Shown here in pieces: positions 1 to 8,624 of a stretch of DNA of 64,000 nt; the first letter of the stretch is position 1, and each line of letters opens with the position of its first letter. Under the pieces are notes generated by a model, which was not told the DNA's origin, did no database searches, and saw only the letters and a list, made by a program, of their open reading frames with translations. Made by a program: the position numbers and the translations under genes. Source of the stretch: Sphingobium chungbukense (GTDB lineage Bacteria; Pseudomonadota; Alphaproteobacteria; Sphingomonadales; Sphingomonadaceae); assembly GCF_001005725.1 (NCBI RefSeq), contig NZ_LBIC01000007.1, positions 1-64,000 of the forward strand, written 5' to 3'.

Positions 1-748
1 ACTGCAATGTTGCGGGCGGCGCAGACTGTCCAGATAAGGCGACGAGTTCCTCGGCGGCGTAGGCGGAAGTGCCGAAGCGGTTCTTGAGATCACGTCCCAG
101 ACGGCTCGCATGGCCGGTCCAGTGCGACAGTTCATGGGCGAGCGTGGCGTAGTAGTGATCGAAACCGTTGAACAGGCTGGCCGGCGGCATCGTGACGCGA
201 TCCGCAGTCGGCTCGTAATAGGCTTCGCAGCCCCGGTGACGCAGGTTGACGGGGATGGCGGCGAAAAAGGTGTCGAGCTCGACCTCGCGCCCATCTGGCT
301 CGACCAGCTCCAGCGTTGCAGCCGGATGAAAGCGCTCGGGCAGACCTTCGACCTGATCGGCATTGAAGACCGGATAGGCCTTCAGCACCCGGCGGGCCTC
401 GTCGGTCTTTTCGCCGGTGTCGGGGGCTTCCACCTCTTTGGTGTAGCTCTTGTAGAAGATCGCGATGGTCGACTTCTCACCCTTGCGGACCTGGGCTCCG
501 AGCGATTTTGCTTGGTTGTAGGTCATCCAGAACGGCGAGGCGTAGCCGCACATGTCGGCGACCATCCACAACCAGAACACGTTGATGCCCCGGTACGGAA
601 TCCCGCAGGCCCGCAAGGGCCGGGATACCGGGACACCGCGCCACGGCTTGATCCACGGCTTCGTGCCTGCCTCCAGACGGGCGATGATTTCCTGGGTGAT
701 GCGGGTGGCGGGCGACACGCCGCTGCCCTGCCGCTTGAGATAGGCCAT
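1..748 (-). CDS. ardC: ArdC-type antirestriction protein / zincin-like peptidase (3' end missing)
   Basis: I translated this gene by hand from the ATG at 748; the frame stays open to the window edge (249 codons). Residues 1-125 match the ArdC N-terminal single-strand DNA-binding domain (start MAYLKRQGSG, then GTKPWIKPW and YRGINVFWL). Further on comes the zinc-peptidase signature HELSHWTGH, about 25 residues before the edge. ArdC proteins protect incoming plasmid DNA from host restriction during transfer. A GGAGAA stretch lies just upstream of the ATG. The last 16 or so codons after AAEELVA do not read like the family, which continues with an ELGAAF-type stretch; see findings. It lies downstream of the parB-like gene, on the same strand. 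Confidence 0.85.
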   Translation of the reverse strand, partial: MAYLKRQGSGVSPATRITQEIIARLEAGTKPWIKPWRGVPVSRPLRACGIPYRGINVFWLWMVADMCGYASPFWMTYNQAKSLGAQVRKGEKSTIAIFYKSYTKEVEAPDTGEKTDEARRVLKAYPVFNADQVEGLPERFHPAATLELVEPDGREVELDTFFAAIPVNLRHRGCEAYYEPTADRVTMPPASLFNGFDHYYATLAHELSHWTGHASRLGRDLKNRFGTSAYAAEELVALSGQSAPPATLQ

Positions 749-781
749 GATGGTTCTCCTGATTGAGGCATCTGGACAGTC
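24..781. repeat. 12-bp inverted match flanking the visible ardC segment
   Basis: GACTGTCCAGAT at 24-35 is the exact reverse complement of ATCTGGACAGTC at 770-781, and similarity continues weakly for about six bases inward of each. The left copy lies exactly where the ardC reading frame stops resembling its family. It may be chance, a small rearrangement or an assembly join. Confidence 0.3.
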
Positions 782-838
782 GGCGACGGGTTCGCCGGTC
801 AGTGCCGCAGGTTCCCGAGCCCCCTCTGCTCTGCTTTC

Positions 839-879
839 AAAAAGGAAGCGGCCCTCCGGCGTGAGCCGAAGGACCGCTT
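839..879 (-). terminator. Rho-independent terminator after the parB-like gene
   Basis: An inverted repeat (arms 846-860 and 865-879, loop GTGA, two mismatched pairs) is followed on the minus strand by a T-rich run complementary to 839-843. It lies 37 bp past the stop of the parB-like gene, so it probably ends that transcript before ardC. Confidence 0.7.
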
Positions 880-915
880 CTCGAGGTGCGAGTGGCCTTT
901 CCTGTCAGGAGGAGG

Positions 916-2904
916 TCAGGCGGCCAGCTCGCGGGGGGACTGATCTTCGGTATCGTCACCGGGCTCAGCGTCGGTGGCGTCGATCTCGGCTTCGCCAGCC
1001 TCCGGGGCAGCGGAGGCAAACCGCATGACCTCAGGCACCCAGGCCAGGGCCTTCTCGCGTACTTCGACCTCGGTGATGTAGGTGCCGGCGAATACGCGTT
1101 CGGCACTCATCGCGAGGTCACCCTTCTTGACCGCGGCAAAGCGGGAGGAGAGCTCGAGACCGCCGACATCAGTCAGCGCATTGAGGATCACCTGCTTCGA
1201 CACCCGATCGAAGTAATTGGCCGCCGTCGGACGCCACCACTGCGCTATGTCGATGCCGATCAGGCTGCCGAGATGATCCTGGAATGGCAGCTGACGCTCA
1301 CCGGCCATGTTGAGGCTGGCCTCGAGCGACCGGGCAACGACATGGCCCAGCCACGCGGCGCGGCTGTCATCGGACAGCGCCCGAAACAGATCGAAGCGGG
1401 ACATTGCATCGTCAGCAGCGCGCCAGCTTTCGTCGAGACTGGACCTGAGCTCGGCAAGCCCGCTGCTCGCCGGAGCATCCTTGGCTTCGAAGCCGATGAT
1501 CGGGCCTGCCGGAACAGGCGCGCGCAGCGTGGTCGAAGGGCGCGTCCGCCAATCGTGCGTATCGGCATCAGCCAGGGTGAAGACCATGATGTCGAGCGCA
1601 AGCCCGGGGTCAGAGGCGACATGCAGCGCCAGAACATCGCGGCGCTGCATGGCCAGTTCGTCGACCAGACGCTTGGACAAGGTGATCCGGCGCCTTTCCG
1701 AACCGTCATCGCCCGGAATGACTTCGATCCCGCCGTCGGCTTCGGCGGGTTCAGCCTCACGCTCGCCGTAGAACACCGGCTGGAGAACCGGCGTGCCATC
1801 GCGCGAGAGCACCAGGATCATACCTGCTTCGGCCTTGAGTTCGGCCGCGATGACGGGCGGCCGGGCCCGGATTTCCTGGCATTCGCGTTCGATGGCCAGA
1901 CAAGCCGCTTCGGCCGCTGCCACGGCTTCCTCGGCACTGTCCTCATCCTCGAGGATTGCCGCATGCTCGTCATAGGAGGCATCGAGTTCGTCGAGCCTTG
2001 CCAGTTCCGCTTCGGTGAGCGTCGCCGGTTCGGCGGGAAGCCGGACCAGCCCTTCGACAAGGTCGTGGCTGGCATAGGGATCGAGCGTGGGCTTGACCCA
2101 GGCGAGACCCTGCTCGGCGGCAAGGGCTTTGGCCTGCTCTTCCATCTTTGCCGCTGCGAGGCTCTCGAGCAGCGCCACATCGATCCAGGATTCGCTGTCG
2201 TCGTTGTCGAACAGCTCACGCTCGATCCGGCCGCCGGCAGCAATGTAGGCGTCGCGGCCGACGAGCCGGGCGCGCGGATCGCTGCCCCGCACGGTCCCGG
2301 AAAGGACCATGCGCCGGACGCTGTCCGGAGTGGGGGCATAGTAGGCCGAGGACACTTGCTCGAAGACGCGGGTCTGAATGTCCTGATCCGAGGTCGCGCC
2401 GAAGGCCTTGGCGATGTCGAGAGTGATGTCACCGGATGCGAGCGCCTCGAACACGACGGGTGCCAGCGTCGCAAGACGTAGTCGGCCCTCGACGAAGCGG
2501 ACGGTCAGGCCGAAGCGGCGGGCAACATCCTCGACAGTCGCACCCCCAGACACGAGCGTTGCAAAGGCCTCGGCTTCGTCGGCCGGGTTCATGGCGAGGC
2601 GGTGGAAGTTCTCGGCGAGGCTGGTCTCGACCGCAGCTTCGCCGCTGTCCTCGAGCACGAGGCAAGTCACTTCATGATCGCGGGCGAGGATCTTTTCGTC
2701 TGCCAGCGCGAGCATCGCTCGGCGACGACGCTCCCCAGCTTCGACCTCGAATTTGCCCTTGGCAGAGGGGCGGACGAGCAGGTTCTGCAGCAATCCATGC
2801 GCTGCAATGCTAGCTTTGAGTTCGGCATCTGCCGCCGGATCGCTGTGACGACGGACATTGCGGGGAGACTGGACGAGTTTGTTCAGCGGGATCGACTTGA
2901 TCAT
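916..2904 (-). CDS. ParB/RepB/Spo0J family protein, large plasmid/ICE type
   Basis: The N-terminal 110 residues are a ParB/Srx-type nucleotide-binding domain with the GERRRRA motif (in VEAGERRRRAML). A helix-turn-helix follows (TVEDVARRFGLTVRFVEGRL). The remaining 400 residues are acidic and Ala-rich with no domain I recognise. At 662 residues it is about twice the size of chromosomal ParB and matches the long ParB-like proteins found on plasmids and integrative elements, where a role in maintenance or regulation is assumed but not shown here. I chose the ATG at 2904 because AGGAG at 2913-2917 is correctly spaced for it; a GTG nine bases earlier overlaps that ribosome site. No parA lies nearby. 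Confidence 0.85.
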   Translation of the reverse strand: MIKSIPLNKLVQSPRNVRRHSDPAADAELKASIAAHGLLQNLLVRPSAKGKFEVEAGERRRRAMLALADEKILARDHEVTCLVLEDSGEAAVETSLAENFHRLAMNPADEAEAFATLVSGGATVEDVARRFGLTVRFVEGRLRLATLAPVVFEALASGDITLDIAKAFGATSDQDIQTRVFEQVSSAYYAPTPDSVRRMVLSGTVRGSDPRARLVGRDAYIAAGGRIERELFDNDDSESWIDVALLESLAAAKMEEQAKALAAEQGLAWVKPTLDPYASHDLVEGLVRLPAEPATLTEAELARLDELDASYDEHAAILEDEDSAEEAVAAAEAACLAIERECQEIRARPPVIAAELKAEAGMILVLSRDGTPVLQPVFYGEREAEPAEADGGIEVIPGDDGSERRRITLSKRLVDELAMQRRDVLALHVASDPGLALDIMVFTLADADTHDWRTRPSTTLRAPVPAGPIIGFEAKDAPASSGLAELRSSLDESWRAADDAMSRFDLFRALSDDSRAAWLGHVVARSLEASLNMAGERQLPFQDHLGSLIGIDIAQWWRPTAANYFDRVSKQVILNALTDVGGLELSSRFAAVKKGDLAMSAERVFAGTYITEVEVREKALAWVPEVMRFASAAPEAGEAEIDATDAEPGDDTEDQSPRELAA

Positions 2905-3266
2905 GGGACACACTCCTGACTGAGAGCCTTGTGCATCGACCTTCGACGCCCAACTGGCTCGATCAGGGCAAAGCCCACTCCACTCTTAATACGTTCGCAG
3001 CAAACCTGCCGATGGCAGCGGGCAATGACGAATGATCATGGTTGCGGACTCTGGAACATTGTATGCTTTTCGCGCCAATCGTTCAGCTGACCTAATTTCG
3101 CCGATGCGCGACTGCTCCGTCGGGCGATGCCGCAAATCAAAATCTTGAGCCGCAACTTCTACCCCATTGTGCACGACAGCTTTCCACCAAGTTTGAAGCG
3201 TGCATCTTGCGCGACCAAAGGAGCACTCCCATATTGAAACGAATAGGGAACACCTTGGGGGGATTC
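2905..3266. other. Intergenic region between the parB-like gene and the CBASS operon
   Basis: This is about 360 bp between divergent genes, so it should hold the promoters of both. It is lower in GC than its surroundings. I see no clear -35/-10 pair, RNA gene or repeat. A GGGGGG stretch at 3257-3262 serves as ribosome site for the CD-NTase. Confidence 0.5.
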
Positions 3267-4283
3267 ATGCCCGTTCCGAATACGCGATTCAGCGAACTGC
3301 TGCAGGATATAGAGCCGAGCACGACGACCAAAACGCGTGCGTCCGGCGGCCACACCGGCATCCGCGACCATCTGCGCACGCAGGCGAAGTTCAAGGACCG
3401 ATATGTGACCAGCTTCCTTTCAGGAAGCTATGCTCGCGACTCTGCCATCCGCCCGCGCTCGACGTCGAATGGGCAGGAGCGGCCCGATGTCGACATCATC
3501 ATCGTGACGAACTTTTCGACCGACGACCATCCCGACACGGTGCTGAAGGAGGTCTGCAAGGCCCTCGAAGACGGCGGCGACGGCTATGAGGTCGAGCGAA
3601 TCAACAAACGCTCGGTGCGGGTCGAGACCTGGCAGGCGGAGATGGACATCGTTCCGGTCGCATCGACATGGAACGGCTACATGATTCCCGACCGCGACAC
3701 GGGCACTTGGAAGTTTACCAATCCCCCGGTCCACACCAGCTGGAGTTCGGCGCAGAACACGCGGTTCGGTGGCCGGTTCAAGCCGCTCGTGAAGCTGTTC
3801 AAATGGTGGCGGCGAATCAACCCGCTAACCGGTCGGCGCCCCAAGGGTTTCGTCCTCGAAGTGCTCGTCGGGCTGCACGCGCCCACCGGCGAGACGCATT
3901 ACGGCGAGGCATTCGCTCAACTGCTTGAGAATATCTACGACGCCTATGGCTATCATGCCTCGATCGGCCAGAAGCCATTCATCGCCGACCCCGCGGATGG
4001 TTCGAACGACATCTTGGGAAAGGTGTCGGTCGCCCAGTGGACGGAATTCATCGAGAAGGTTCGCGTCTATGCCGGCATCGCCCGCCGGGCGCAGGACGCC
4101 GACGATATCGAGGAAGCAACACGGCAGTGGCGCCGGGTGTTCGGCGATCGCTTCAAGGCCACTGCGACGCCAGCCAAGGCCTCGACCTATGGCGGGTTCG
4201 CCGCAGCGGCGCCGGTGGCCGCCGGATACACCTTCCCCGATGCGATGGCTGCGCCTCCTGCCAAGCCGCGCGGCTTCGCTTGA
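3267..4283 (+). CDS. CBASS CD-NTase (cGAS/DncV-like nucleotidyltransferase)
   Basis: This is the sensor enzyme of a CBASS anti-phage system; on infection such enzymes make a cyclic oligonucleotide that activates the effector. The 338-residue protein has the nucleotidyltransferase signature: Gly53-Ser54 in LSGSYARDSA, the metal-binding pair Asp74 and Asp76 in RPDVDIII, and a third acidic residue, Asp127, in AEMDIVPV. A helical OAS1-C-like part follows. The C terminus is a flexible Ala/Pro tail ending in GFA, the kind of end that Cap2 attaches to targets. I chose the ATG at 3267, just after GGGGGG; an upstream TTG at 3207 would add 20 unlike residues. First gene of a four-gene overlapping operon. 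Confidence 0.92.
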   Translation: MPVPNTRFSELLQDIEPSTTTKTRASGGHTGIRDHLRTQAKFKDRYVTSFLSGSYARDSAIRPRSTSNGQERPDVDIIIVTNFSTDDHPDTVLKEVCKALEDGGDGYEVERINKRSVRVETWQAEMDIVPVASTWNGYMIPDRDTGTWKFTNPPVHTSWSSAQNTRFGGRFKPLVKLFKWWRRINPLTGRRPKGFVLEVLVGLHAPTGETHYGEAFAQLLENIYDAYGYHASIGQKPFIADPADGSNDILGKVSVAQWTEFIEKVRVYAGIARRAQDADDIEEATRQWRRVFGDRFKATATPAKASTYGGFAAAAPVAAGYTFPDAMAAPPAKPRGFA

Positions 4284-5968
4284 GGTTCTGGTGGCTCACC
4301 GACTCTGCCCGGCTCGCTGCCGAGCGCGCGGCGGTCGAAGCGCTGGCGCGCGACGAGGACTGGCTGGAGTTCACCCGATGGAAGTTCGACGACGCGCGGT
4401 TCGCTGCCGAAGCCATCATCTCGGCCCACGGGCGGCGCTATCCGGTCCAGCTGATCTATCCTGACCAGTTTCCGCAGGTCCCGCCCTGGGTCGAGCCGCA
4501 GGATGAGGCGCGCTGGTCCACTCATCAATATGGCAAGGGCGTGCTCTGCCTTGAGCTGCGACCGGACAATTGGACGGCAGAAGCGACCGGGTCCGATGTG
4601 CTACGTAGCGCACACAATTTGCTAGTGACCGAGGACCCGCTGGGCGAAGGCGGCGAACGCGCGCCTTCGGATCATCGGATTGGACAGGTCCAGGCCTATG
4701 ACTGGGGCCTCAATCCCGTCCTGATCGGCCAACGGTGCGCCGAGCGGATAGAAGCGGGAATCGCCTTGGACTTGGTGGGACTGCGCTGGATGGCGGCTGA
4801 CGAAGTCTGGCCGATTCTCGTCCATGACGCCGAGGACCGGCTCTTGCTTCGCCGCCCGCCAGGCGCAGACATCCACAACTGGCGCTTCGATATTCCGGTA
4901 TTTGTCTCTGCCCGGTCTGCGCCCGCAGGCGTGCCAGATCGGGCCGCGCTGGTGGCAGCTGCCGACCTGCAGCCGGATATGGCCAGCTTGGTCCTCGAAA
5001 CGAACGCTGCCATCATTCTCTTCACGGGCGAGGCGGACATTGCCGGGTTCCACCTGATGGCGGATGGCGCCACACACCGTCGCCGGATTCTTGTGCTTCC
5101 GGACGAGAGCGGTGCGCGGTCCGCGAGATCGACAGCGGCTGAGTGCAAGCGCGTCGCGATCGTTGGCGCGGGTTCTATCGGTTCCAAGCTCGCCGAATCG
5201 CTGGTCCGATCCGGCCTCGGCCTCCTGACGCTAATCGACGGAGACGTACTCCTCCCTGACAATCTCGAGCGGCACGCGCTCGAGTGGCGCGACGTAGGGT
5301 TCCGCAAAGTCAATGGCCTCAAGCGCCGCCTTCTTGCCATCGCGCCCGGCGCCGACATCCGCGTGGTCGACAACAATCTCAACTGGCAGCGATCGGCCAA
5401 ATCACACGCTTGGCAGGTCGAGGCCGTTGCCGACTGCAGTGTCATCGTCGACGCCACCGGCGATCCGGCAACTGCGCTCTTCCTCGGTGCTCTTGCCGAC
5501 GCGAACGAGCGCCCGTTCGTGTCGGTCGAGGTCTTCGAGGGCGGGCTTGGCGCGCTTGTGGCGACGGCGCTGCCCGAACGAGATCCGCCGTTCGTCGATG
5601 GGCGGGCGACCTTTCTTGCCTGGTGTGATGAGCAAGGCGTGGCCCCGCCAGAGCCCGGTCCCCGGCGCTACGAGATGCTCGCCGGCGACGGTGCGCCGAT
5701 CGTTGCGGACGATGCCGCAGTCACCATGACCGCCGGGCATGCGGCGCGCGTCGTCCTAGACATCGTCGACGGAGCGCCCGCTCCGTCGGACTCCGCTTGG
5801 CTCCTTCTCGGTTACAGCAGGCACTGGCTGTTCGACGGCCATGGTCACACGATCCGGCTGAGCGTCGGCGAACGGTGTCCGGGCACCAGCGGAGAGGATG
5901 TCGAGGCCCGGGCCTTCGCACTCGATTTATTCAAGGAATGGCTCGATGCGGCTAAGGCTGGCGGTTGA
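4280..5968 (+). CDS. cap2: CBASS Cap2, E2-E1 fusion enzyme
   Basis: A ubiquitin-conjugation-like enzyme that primes the CD-NTase by attaching its C terminus to a target. The N-terminal 120 residues are an E2-like domain with the candidate catalytic Cys90 in HQYGKGVLCLE. The C-terminal half is an E1/ThiF adenylation domain with the nucleotide loop in VAIVGAGSIGSKLAES and an aspartate in LTLIDGD. The CD-NTase stop at 4281-4283 overlaps an in-frame TTG at 4280; no ATG lies close by, and a start there gives a 562-residue protein with a complete E2 domain. Translation is therefore probably coupled to the CD-NTase gene. The presence of Cap2 and Cap3 makes this a type II CBASS. Confidence 0.9.
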   Translation: MRFWWLTDSARLAAERAAVEALARDEDWLEFTRWKFDDARFAAEAIISAHGRRYPVQLIYPDQFPQVPPWVEPQDEARWSTHQYGKGVLCLELRPDNWTAEATGSDVLRSAHNLLVTEDPLGEGGERAPSDHRIGQVQAYDWGLNPVLIGQRCAERIEAGIALDLVGLRWMAADEVWPILVHDAEDRLLLRRPPGADIHNWRFDIPVFVSARSAPAGVPDRAALVAAADLQPDMASLVLETNAAIILFTGEADIAGFHLMADGATHRRRILVLPDESGARSARSTAAECKRVAIVGAGSIGSKLAESLVRSGLGLLTLIDGDVLLPDNLERHALEWRDVGFRKVNGLKRRLLAIAPGADIRVVDNNLNWQRSAKSHAWQVEAVADCSVIVDATGDPATALFLGALADANERPFVSVEVFEGGLGALVATALPERDPPFVDGRATFLAWCDEQGVAPPEPGPRRYEMLAGDGAPIVADDAAVTMTAGHAARVVLDIVDGAPAPSDSAWLLLGYSRHWLFDGHGHTIRLSVGERCPGTSGEDVEARAFALDLFKEWLDAAKAGG

Positions 5969-6410
5969 TCAGACCGCCAGGCTCGTCGCGGCGCTGGAGA
6001 AGGCCGGCAAGCGCGAGATCGGCGGACAGCTGTTCGGTGAGCAGCTTGCGCCGTCCGATTTCGACGTGACCGAGCTCACCATCCAGGCGCGTCGCGGCAG
6101 CTTCGCGCGCTTTATGGTCGATCTGCTGCAGGCCGCACGCGATGCGATGCACTTTTTCAATCGCACCGAGCATCGCTACACACGCTACAATTACATTGGC
6201 GAATGGCACAGCCATCCGAGCTTCGCGGTGCATCCAAGCGGCACGGACATCGCGACGATGCGGGCGCTGGTGGGTGATGCCCGCTTCGCCGGCAGCTTCG
6301 CGGTGCTAATGATCGTTCGGCTTGACGGCGGCACACTTTCGGCGGCCAGCTGGGTGTTTGATCCTCAGGGCAATGAATTCGAGGCCAATCTGGAGATGGA
6401 TGTTGTCTGA
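5946..6410 (+). CDS. cap3: CBASS Cap3, JAB/JAMM-family protease
   Basis: Cap3 is the deconjugating peptidase that removes the CD-NTase from its targets and so limits CBASS activity. The 154-residue protein has a full JAMM zinc site: Glu24 in REIGGQLFGE, then His88, His90 and Asp101 in GEWHSHPSFAVHPSGTD. The ATG at 5946 lies inside the end of cap2 (23-bp overlap); longer upstream starts would lie in the cap2 coding sequence and add no family residues. Confidence 0.92.
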   Translation: MRLRLAVDQTARLVAALEKAGKREIGGQLFGEQLAPSDFDVTELTIQARRGSFARFMVDLLQAARDAMHFFNRTEHRYTRYNYIGEWHSHPSFAVHPSGTDIATMRALVGDARFAGSFAVLMIVRLDGGTLSAASWVFDPQGNEFEANLEMDVV

Positions 6411-7824
6411 TAAACCTCCCGCGCCGGCCCTGACCGATGCCCGCGGCATGGGGGGCGTGATCGCCCAAGGCGGTTTCGACTATCAGCTTTGGGACGGCCT
6501 CGCGCGGTTACCCGCATGGCTCGCCAACCCGGCCTTCGAGGAAATAATCTTCGAAGGACTTGAAGATCTGGAAGCCCGCTTCTTCGCACCCCAGTCTCCC
6601 CGCCATCGTCTGCTCGAACGCTATCAGGCTAAGGCCGGCGCGCTTTCACCAGGCGAGATCCGCGACGTACTCAAGACCTTCCACGGCTTTGAAGAGCGGT
6701 TTCCCAACGCGACGCGCATCCACGCGTTGGTCACGCCGCGGTTGCCGCCAACACTCGCTTGGCTCGCTCGGGACCCGCTTCGCGTACGCCGGGCACGGCC
6801 CTTCTATGCGCCTTTCGCGGACATCATGGCGGCGAGCGATGCGGCACTACGTCATAGTCTTGTCGAAACTTATGGCCTGGAACTCGGTGAATTCGTCGCG
6901 TCCGCGGTCGAAGTGAGTGAGCGCAGCCTGCCCGACGCCGCCACCGCGCTCGCCACCTTCGGCGCCGCGCTCGACCAAGCCTTCCCGGCACTGGAAGCAC
7001 CGTCCCGCAAAGTTGCCGACACGTTCGAGGTGCTATCCTCCCTCGCACGCCATTCGCTTGGCACCCCGCTCGGCCGTTCAGACCTAAGAAGAGCGATGGA
7101 GCAGACGTTGGGCAAACCGCTTCCACTCGGGCAAGTTTGTGCGCTCCACATTCGATCCGATCGCAACGAAGCCGATGAGACCGCGCTGGAATTGGACGCA
7201 AGCCAGTTCTCGGGCGGCGATGCCGGCTTCCCGCCCCCGGACATCTGGGCCGAGCAGCTGCTTGGTCCGCTTGACCGCACGGCGCGATGGCTGCGCGCAC
7301 ATACTATGTCGAGAGTCGCGTTGAGTGGTTCCTACCGGCTCAGCACAGCGTTAGCGGTCGGCTGGTCGTTACGGTCCGCTCATGGTTTCGAGCTCGAAAT
7401 CCAGACACGCGCTGGCAGCTGGTGGACTGACGATCGCCCTACGACTGGCGAGCCTGCTCCACCGTGGCGTATCCATCAGCCCTCTCGACTGGAAGGCGAC
7501 GCTCTCATCGTCACGGTCGGGGTACTGCGCGACCCGTCTGCCGACCTTGAGGCCTCAGCGGGAATTGCGGCGGAGGCGGTGCTAGGCCTTCATTTACCAG
7601 AGGCGATAGCCTCGGGGAGAGCGGCGCAGGCGAGTGTTTCGCTAGTCAAGCGGACGGTAGATATGGCGGTCGCGCGGCTCGGTGCACGACAAATACGGCT
7701 CTATCTGGCCGGCCCCGCAGCCTTCGCCGTCGCGCTTGGCCACCGCTGGAACGCGATGCCGCCCACCCAGCTTCACGAATATGTGACGAGCGAAAGGCAC
7801 TATGAGCCAACTGCGCTCTTGTGA
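6400..7824 (+). CDS. cap4: CBASS effector, Cap4-like nuclease with C-terminal SAVED domain
   Basis: Cap4 effectors bind a cyclic oligonucleotide through SAVED and then cut double-stranded DNA, killing the infected cell. The N terminus resembles the DUF4297-type nuclease: a GG-x2-AQGGFDYQ entry (18-29), an acidic cluster in FEGLEDLEARF (51-61) and Gln76-x-Lys78 in RYQAKAG, together a plausible PD-(D/E)xK site. The C-terminal 160 residues look like SAVED, from SGSYRLSTALAVGW to the closing segment ARQIRLYLAGPAAFAVALGHRW. Length (474) fits Cap4. The ATG at 6400 follows GGAG and overlaps cap3 by 11 bp. The nuclease call rests on motif reading; the SAVED assignment is firmer. Confidence 0.78.
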   Translation: MLSDKPPAPALTDARGMGGVIAQGGFDYQLWDGLARLPAWLANPAFEEIIFEGLEDLEARFFAPQSPRHRLLERYQAKAGALSPGEIRDVLKTFHGFEERFPNATRIHALVTPRLPPTLAWLARDPLRVRRARPFYAPFADIMAASDAALRHSLVETYGLELGEFVASAVEVSERSLPDAATALATFGAALDQAFPALEAPSRKVADTFEVLSSLARHSLGTPLGRSDLRRAMEQTLGKPLPLGQVCALHIRSDRNEADETALELDASQFSGGDAGFPPPDIWAEQLLGPLDRTARWLRAHTMSRVALSGSYRLSTALAVGWSLRSAHGFELEIQTRAGSWWTDDRPTTGEPAPPWRIHQPSRLEGDALIVTVGVLRDPSADLEASAGIAAEAVLGLHLPEAIASGRAAQASVSLVKRTVDMAVARLGARQIRLYLAGPAAFAVALGHRWNAMPPTQLHEYVTSERHYEPTALL

Positions 7825-8046
7825 TCAGGAGTGGCGGACGAGATCTTGACCCATGCCATAAGCTCGCTTGCCCACTCGGTCCGCTGCGAACGCCCGGGGG
7901 CGGAGGTGCGAATGAAAGACGGGAAGGTTTCACACGACCCAAAAAAGTGGCTAAGCAACCGCTACGGTCGCGGAGATTGCCATCCCCATGGCAAGGCCAT
8001 TAGCATCGATGGACTCACTGAGCGCCGAAAACTATCGTCCGCCGTG

Positions 8047-8559
8047 ATGTTCCACCTCCATTGCACGAAAAAGCTACTCGATCGGATCAAACCGGAAGTC
8101 GCTGTGCCTGGGCAAAGCGACACGGCGCTGGGCAACTGGTACGCCACCGTCCTGTTCTGGAAGCCGCAATTAGCTTTGCTGGTTTCTGAGCGCACACTTC
8201 TTCCCGTGCTAATGCCGCTGGCTCCAGCGGCCACGCTTGCTCGACGCTTCCCGGCGCAGCTGGCTCTTGTCCTGAAAGAGTACGGCGCCCCAAGCGAATT
8301 CATCGCGCAAGAAGTCTGGCGAATGGACCAGGTCCGGTACGCAAAGACTGCGAATCGGAGCGTTGTTGGCATCCTCAATGAGTTCGTTAAGCAGGCCGAA
8401 TTCTGGCTGGCTGCCTATGCCTATGAGAAGGGTGATGACGACGACCTTCTGGCGATTTCCGCCAAGCTTGCGGAGACACCGTGTAGCCCGCTGTACAAGG
8501 GACCAGTTTCGCCGGACAAGGCCCTCGACAAACTCGTGAAGGCTGCTTCGCAGATTTGA
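8047..8559 (+). CDS. DUF6933-like protein of unknown function
   Basis: The 170-residue protein starts MFHLHCTKKLLDRIKP and continues with LGNWYATVLFWKPQLALLVSERTLLPVLMPL, the pattern I associate with DUF6933: a small domain of unknown function beginning with a TKKLL segment and LGxWxA. A later conserved-looking segment is VRYAKTANRSVVGILNEF. An in-frame GTG at 7831 would add 72 residues, but these look unlike the family and have low complexity. The gene is on the CBASS strand 222 bp after the effector. Whether it belongs to that operon is not shown by the sequence. Confidence 0.65.
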   Translation: MFHLHCTKKLLDRIKPEVAVPGQSDTALGNWYATVLFWKPQLALLVSERTLLPVLMPLAPAATLARRFPAQLALVLKEYGAPSEFIAQEVWRMDQVRYAKTANRSVVGILNEFVKQAEFWLAAYAYEKGDDDDLLAISAKLAETPCSPLYKGPVSPDKALDKLVKAASQI

Positions 8560-8624
8560 GACTGCTGGCCGGTAACTGTACTCGGAGATCCTACAGTACT
8601 CGGCCGGAAGCCCAACTCATGCCG

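Noticed and set aside
886..2481. 531-codon open frame on the plus strand
   Set aside because: It lies antisense to the parB-like gene, which has clear ParB motifs, a ribosome site and a terminator; the translated product shows no domain. It is a GC-rich shadow frame.
7831..8046. 72-residue N-terminal extension of the DUF6933-like protein from a GTG
   Set aside because: There is no usable ribosome site, no likeness to the family, and the GTG lies a few bases past the stop of the effector gene. The ATG at 8047 fits the domain start.
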